A stretch of 9,158 nt of DNA from an uncultured Rhodospirillaceae bacterium. GTDB taxonomy: Bacteria > Pseudomonadota > Alphaproteobacteria > Thalassobaculales > Thalassobaculaceae. Both the position numbers and the translations under genes were made by a program. Location: NCBI GenBank assembly GCA_937891725.1, contig CALAHL010000762.1, positions 1-9,158 on the forward strand, given 5' to 3'. Below the pieces are notes generated by a model. It had not been told where the DNA came from, made no database searches, and was given only the letters and a program-made list of their open reading frames with translations. Shown here in pieces: positions 7,329-9,158 of this stretch. Each line of letters starts with the position of its first letter. Position 1 is the stretch's first letter.

Positions 7329-7902
7329 GGGGGCCTGCGCTGTCCGCCAGTTTCCGGCGGAGCATCGTGCGAAACCCATGCCGCGCCATCGTCAGGTCCA
7401 ATACCAGATCGTGCGACCGTGCGACCCGATCGCATCGGTCCAAGAGCTCATCGAAGGCCGCTCCACATCGCTCCGGGTCCCGGACGTTCTGGTTGGCCAA
7501 CATGAGCCAGCGCGGCTCAGGGGCCTTTCTAAAAGGATCGGTCGCCGGCATCGCGTGCTGGGTGACGGAGAATTCCAGATGGTGATGAAAGAAGCCTCGG
7601 ATTTCGAACAGCACTGCGCCAGCCGGCATTTTAGGGATCAACGGGTCGCCCCGGTACAACTCCTCGGCTTCAACTTCAAGCCGGGCAAGCTCATGCAGCA
7701 TTTCGCTCAGGAAGAACTCCAGCACCTCGCCTTCAGTGGTGTCGGAGCCAATCATGTGCAGAAAGGGCGCCAACTCCTTCGGAAGAACCGTGAAATAGTC
7801 CTCGCGCTGAGATGTCTTGTGGGATCGGCAGTGCGCGCCCGCGTGCCAGGTCAGGATCCGGCCCGGCTTCTTCAGGTAGTGATCAGGTGTTATCCTCGTC
7901 AT
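7246..7902 (-). CDS. Hypothetical protein, 218 aa, convergent with the GNAT gene
   Basis: I do not recognise a family. Read from the minus-strand ATG at 7902, the protein is soluble, with no signal peptide or membrane segment. Features are a histidine-rich N-terminus (H8, H20, H24, C25, H28), a helical acidic stretch (about 55-83, EGEVLEFFLSEMLHELARLE onward), a triple-histidine site in RGFFHHHLEF (102-111) and a late charged helix (140-187). The His/Glu/Cys content would allow metal binding, but there is no known motif to rest that on. The frame extends upstream to 8058, but those residues run antisense to the next gene and look unnatural, so 7902 is chosen; its ribosome site is weak. The last 27 residues are read opposite the end of the GNAT gene. 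The opposite-strand frame over the same stretch is Arg-rich and low-complexity, so I take this strand as coding. Confidence 0.6.
   Translation of the reverse strand: MTRITPDHYLKKPGRILTWHAGAHCRSHKTSQREDYFTVLPKELAPFLHMIGSDTTEGEVLEFFLSEMLHELARLEVEAEELYRGDPLIPKMPAGAVLFEIRGFFHHHLEFSVTQHAMPATDPFRKAPEPRWLMLANQNVRDPERCGAAFDELLDRCDRVARSHDLVLDLTMARHGFRTMLRRKLADSAGPPTLLSPLHGDRFGDPSYAAQTPAVPVQ
7343..7361 (+). terminator. Possible weak hairpin after the GNAT gene
   Basis: TCCGCC and GGCGGA form a perfect 6-base-pair stem with a 7-base loop, starting 14 bases after the GNAT stop. No T-run follows, and the hairpin lies inside the coding region of the minus-strand hypothetical gene, so an intrinsic terminator role is doubtful. 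Confidence 0.2.
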
Positions 7903-7966
7903 CCCGGAAGCGTATCGTGACTTACCTTGGCAACACCAGTGAAACGACAGACGGCAGGACAGTTCC

Positions 7967-8215
7967 ATGATCGACCCGAAGCTGATCGGTGATATCGCGA
8001 AGGACCACCAAAAGAACCTATTGACCCGGGACGAGGCCAAGGCCTTCTTGAAAGACATGATGGAAGTCTGTCAGAAACACCGGGTGTTTCTGCGGACATC
8101 CGACCAAACGATCCGATTCTCCAAAGCCTTTGCCGACAGCGATCAGCGGACCGTATTTCGGGGCGTAATGGACCGGGACGGTCGCTGTTCAACCGCACAA
8201 CTCGACATTAAATGA
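7967..8215 (+). CDS. Small hypothetical protein, 82 aa
   Basis: This is an unrecognised short soluble protein starting MIDPKLIGDIAKDHQKNL. It is rich in Lys, Asp and Arg, predicted mostly helical in the first half (residues 1-40), with a more extended second half containing RVFLRTSDQTIRFSKAFAD. There is no signal peptide or membrane segment. AGGA at 7956-7959 lies seven bases before the ATG, a good ribosome site, which is the main support for its being a real gene together with normal codon texture. It is divergent from the 218-aa hypothetical gene, with a 64-base spacer (7903-7966) that must hold the promoter(s) of both; I see no clear -35/-10 pair there. Function unknown. Confidence 0.6.
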   Translation: MIDPKLIGDIAKDHQKNLLTRDEAKAFLKDMMEVCQKHRVFLRTSDQTIRFSKAFADSDQRTVFRGVMDRDGRCSTAQLDIK

Positions 8216-8358
8216 ATTTTTAAAACCTTGCCGTGACAGGTTGTTGCCTTAGTCGAATCTTCATTCAATGCCACTTATGGTGATTACAAGCTTGACGGCA
8301 GCCGCTCCTCGGCGCACCCTCTGACCTCGGTGTGAATTTCAACATAGAGTTTCAGTTT
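8216..8358. other. A+T-richer intergenic spacer
   Basis: The stretch carries no coding frame of note and no clear terminator. TTGACG at 8292-8297 resembles a -35 box but has no good -10 at the usual distance. The base composition drops compared with the operon upstream (26 of 60 bases G or C in 8221-8280). Confidence 0.4.
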
Positions 8359-8568
8359 ATGGCTAAGGTCCTTCCATTTGAGCGGGCATCTGAAAGTTGG
8401 ATTGCCCGGAAACTGAATTTTCGCAGTGCGCGGTATCAGTTCCCCACTTGCCGAATGGTTGGATTTGCACGACCGATCCGGCGCTCAAATGACAGTTGCA
8501 GATCTTCTGGCGTCTCCGAATTTGGTATGCGATTCCTGCTGTGTTTTGCGATCGTCCGACGCACATGA
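8359..8568 (+). pseudogene. Out-of-frame N-terminal piece of the PAS_5-like gene
   Basis: From the ATG at 8359 the frame gives MAKVLPFERASESWIARKLN followed by FRSARYQFP, then turns into Arg/Cys-rich residues unlike a protein until TGA at 8566-8568. The first ~29 residues look natural. If one C of the CCCC run at 8442-8445 is removed, this frame joins the downstream one as RYQF-PLAEWLDLHDRSG and gives one 155-aa protein ending at 8827. The ribosome site is weak (GAG at 8347-8349). It could be a sequencing error, a real frameshift mutation or, less likely, programmed slippage. Confidence 0.45.
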
Positions 8569-8827
8569 GGCGGGCTATGTGGTCAAGTTTTGCGGTACGA
8601 AAATTGACGCGACACTTATGGGTGTCTGTTTGGATGCAGCTCGCCGAAATGGAGATGATACCTGGCCGGCGGCATATGCCTTTATGCCGACCTTAGGGTC
8701 TCGGTCGAAGTCAGACGCGCAGCGGGAAGCGCATGTCATTGTTCTGCCCTTTGTCTCCAGTTCCTCGGATCAGGAATGTATCACCTTGGTTATCGCGGAA
8801 TGGGATTTGAGCGGTCCGATAAGCTGA
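8426..8827 (+). CDS. PAS_5-like small protein (probable C-terminal part of a frameshifted gene)
   Basis: The 133-aa frame from GTG 8426 encodes a protein whose layout resembles the PAS_5 (PF07310) family, common in Rhodospirillales: an opening helix with Trp (LAEWLDLHDRSG), a 'T-x-A-D-L-L-A-S-P' turn, a strand (CCVLRSSD), a central YVVKFCGTKIDATLMG resembling the 'F-R-x-x-G-T-x-x' strand and turn, and a final VIVLPFVSSSSDQECITLVI like the family's 'LLLPLSDDG' hairpin. PAS_5 proteins are uncharacterised putative sensors. The GTG has no Shine-Dalgarno site, and an in-frame TGA at 8414 blocks extension, so the native start is probably the ATG at 8359 in the other frame. Family assignment is by eye and moderate. 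Confidence 0.5.
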   Translation: MRGISSPLAEWLDLHDRSGAQMTVADLLASPNLVCDSCCVLRSSDAHEAGYVVKFCGTKIDATLMGVCLDAARRNGDDTWPAAYAFMPTLGSRSKSDAQREAHVIVLPFVSSSSDQECITLVIAEWDLSGPIS

Positions 8828-8873
8828 AACCAAGGTTGGCGACTGCAAGGTCGTTCAGCGCCTGGATACCATC

Positions 8874-8920
8874 TTGACAATTTGTCTTGTTAAAATCCCC
8901 AATATCCGTAACCATATACT
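8874..8920 (+). promoter_or_regulatory. Promoter-like elements, poorly spaced
   Basis: A perfect -35 hexamer TTGACA lies at 8874-8879 and a good -10 (TATACT) at 8915-8920, but the spacing (35 bases) is too long for them to work together. TAAAAT at 8891-8896 is too close and CAATAT at 8900-8905 is 20 bases off. A promoter for the downstream open frame is likely in this A+T-rich stretch (22 of 60 bases G or C in 8881-8940), but its exact position is not settled. Confidence 0.2.
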
Positions 8921-8930
8921 CATGAGATCG

Positions 8931-8957
8931 GTTTCAATCGAAACAATTTTATGTTTC
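8931..8957 (+). repeat. Overlapping alternative hairpins in a leader region
   Basis: GTTTC (8931-8935) can pair with GAAAC (8940-8944) across a 4-base loop. The same GAAACA (8940-8945) can instead pair with TGTTTC (8952-8957) across ATTTTA. The two stems are mutually exclusive and short. They lie 40-70 bases before a possible start codon at 8999. Confidence 0.4.
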
Positions 8958-8998
8958 AGTGATCGACGACGTGTAAGAAATGGGTTGGGGGACTCAGG

Positions 8999-9158
8999 GT
9001 GCAGATAGTGGGTAACACTGCGGCGTCGACCCGTGTATTTGACGGGGAGCGTGGCCACACAACCATTAAATCTTACGGTTTGGACGGTCTGGTGGTTGGA
9101 TCGGATAATGAGTTGATCCGATTGATGACATTGATCGGCAATCGATCAAAGAAAAGGT
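8999..9158 (+). CDS. Possible 5' end of an unidentified gene, truncated by window end
   Basis: An open frame begins at GTG 8999 and stays open for 53 codons to the end of the window. The residues include VQIVGNTAASTRVFDGERG and SYGLDGLVVGSDNELIRLM. GGGGA at 8987-8991 lies 7 bases upstream as a plausible ribosome site. I do not recognise the family, and the frame is too short to be sure it is coding. A minus-strand frame over 8855-9058 is the competing reading but has poorer residue content. Confidence 0.35.
   Translation, partial: MQIVGNTAASTRVFDGERGHTTIKSYGLDGLVVGSDNELIRLMTLIGNRSKKR

Noticed and set aside
7249..7920. 223-codon plus-strand open frame opposite the 218-aa hypothetical gene
   Set aside because: Its residues are Arg/His/Gln-rich and low in structure, while the minus-strand reading has natural hydrophobic patterning. 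It also begins inside the GNAT gene. Some doubt remains, since neither matches a known family.
8855..9058. 67-codon minus-strand open frame
   Set aside because: Arg-rich, no ribosome site checked as convincing, and it covers an A+T-rich promoter-like region.

Overview
This 9.2 kb window looks like the chromosome of an alphaproteobacterium, most likely Rhodospirillales-like. The reasons are a G+C content near 60% in the core genes, GTG starts, tight 4-base gene overlaps, and the order dacA - holB - metG - tatD - MBL hydrolase, which is a classic alphaproteobacterial housekeeping string. No IS element, CRISPR array, rRNA or tRNA was seen, and I found no convincing new multi-gene system.

Region 1 (1-2454) concerns the cell wall. 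It holds the C-terminal end of an MltB-type lytic transglycosylase, an RlpA-family septal lipoprotein with DPBB and SPOR domains, and a D-alanyl-D-alanine carboxypeptidase (DacA/DacF class). All three act on periplasmic peptidoglycan.

Region 2 (2447-7328) concerns information processing and housekeeping, and is probably one transcription unit continuing from dacA. It holds DNA polymerase III delta' (holB), methionyl-tRNA synthetase (metG), a TatD-family metal-dependent nuclease, a PhnP-like metallo-beta-lactamase-fold hydrolase and a GNAT acetyltransferase. Stops and starts overlap at dacA/holB, metG/tatD, tatD/MBL and MBL/GNAT, suggesting translational coupling. The tmk gene that usually lies between dacA and holB in alphaproteobacteria is absent here.

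Region 3 (7246-9158) is less conserved. A minus-strand hypothetical gene (218 aa) overlaps the end of the GNAT gene tail to tail by 83 bases and is divergent from a small 82-aa hypothetical gene. Beyond 8216 the spacers become more A+T-rich (hand counts of 37-43% G+C in three 60-base lines, against 62% in one metG line). This stretch carries a small, apparently frameshifted gene resembling the PAS_5 family, then a leader with two mutually exclusive short hairpins, then an open frame that runs off the window end.
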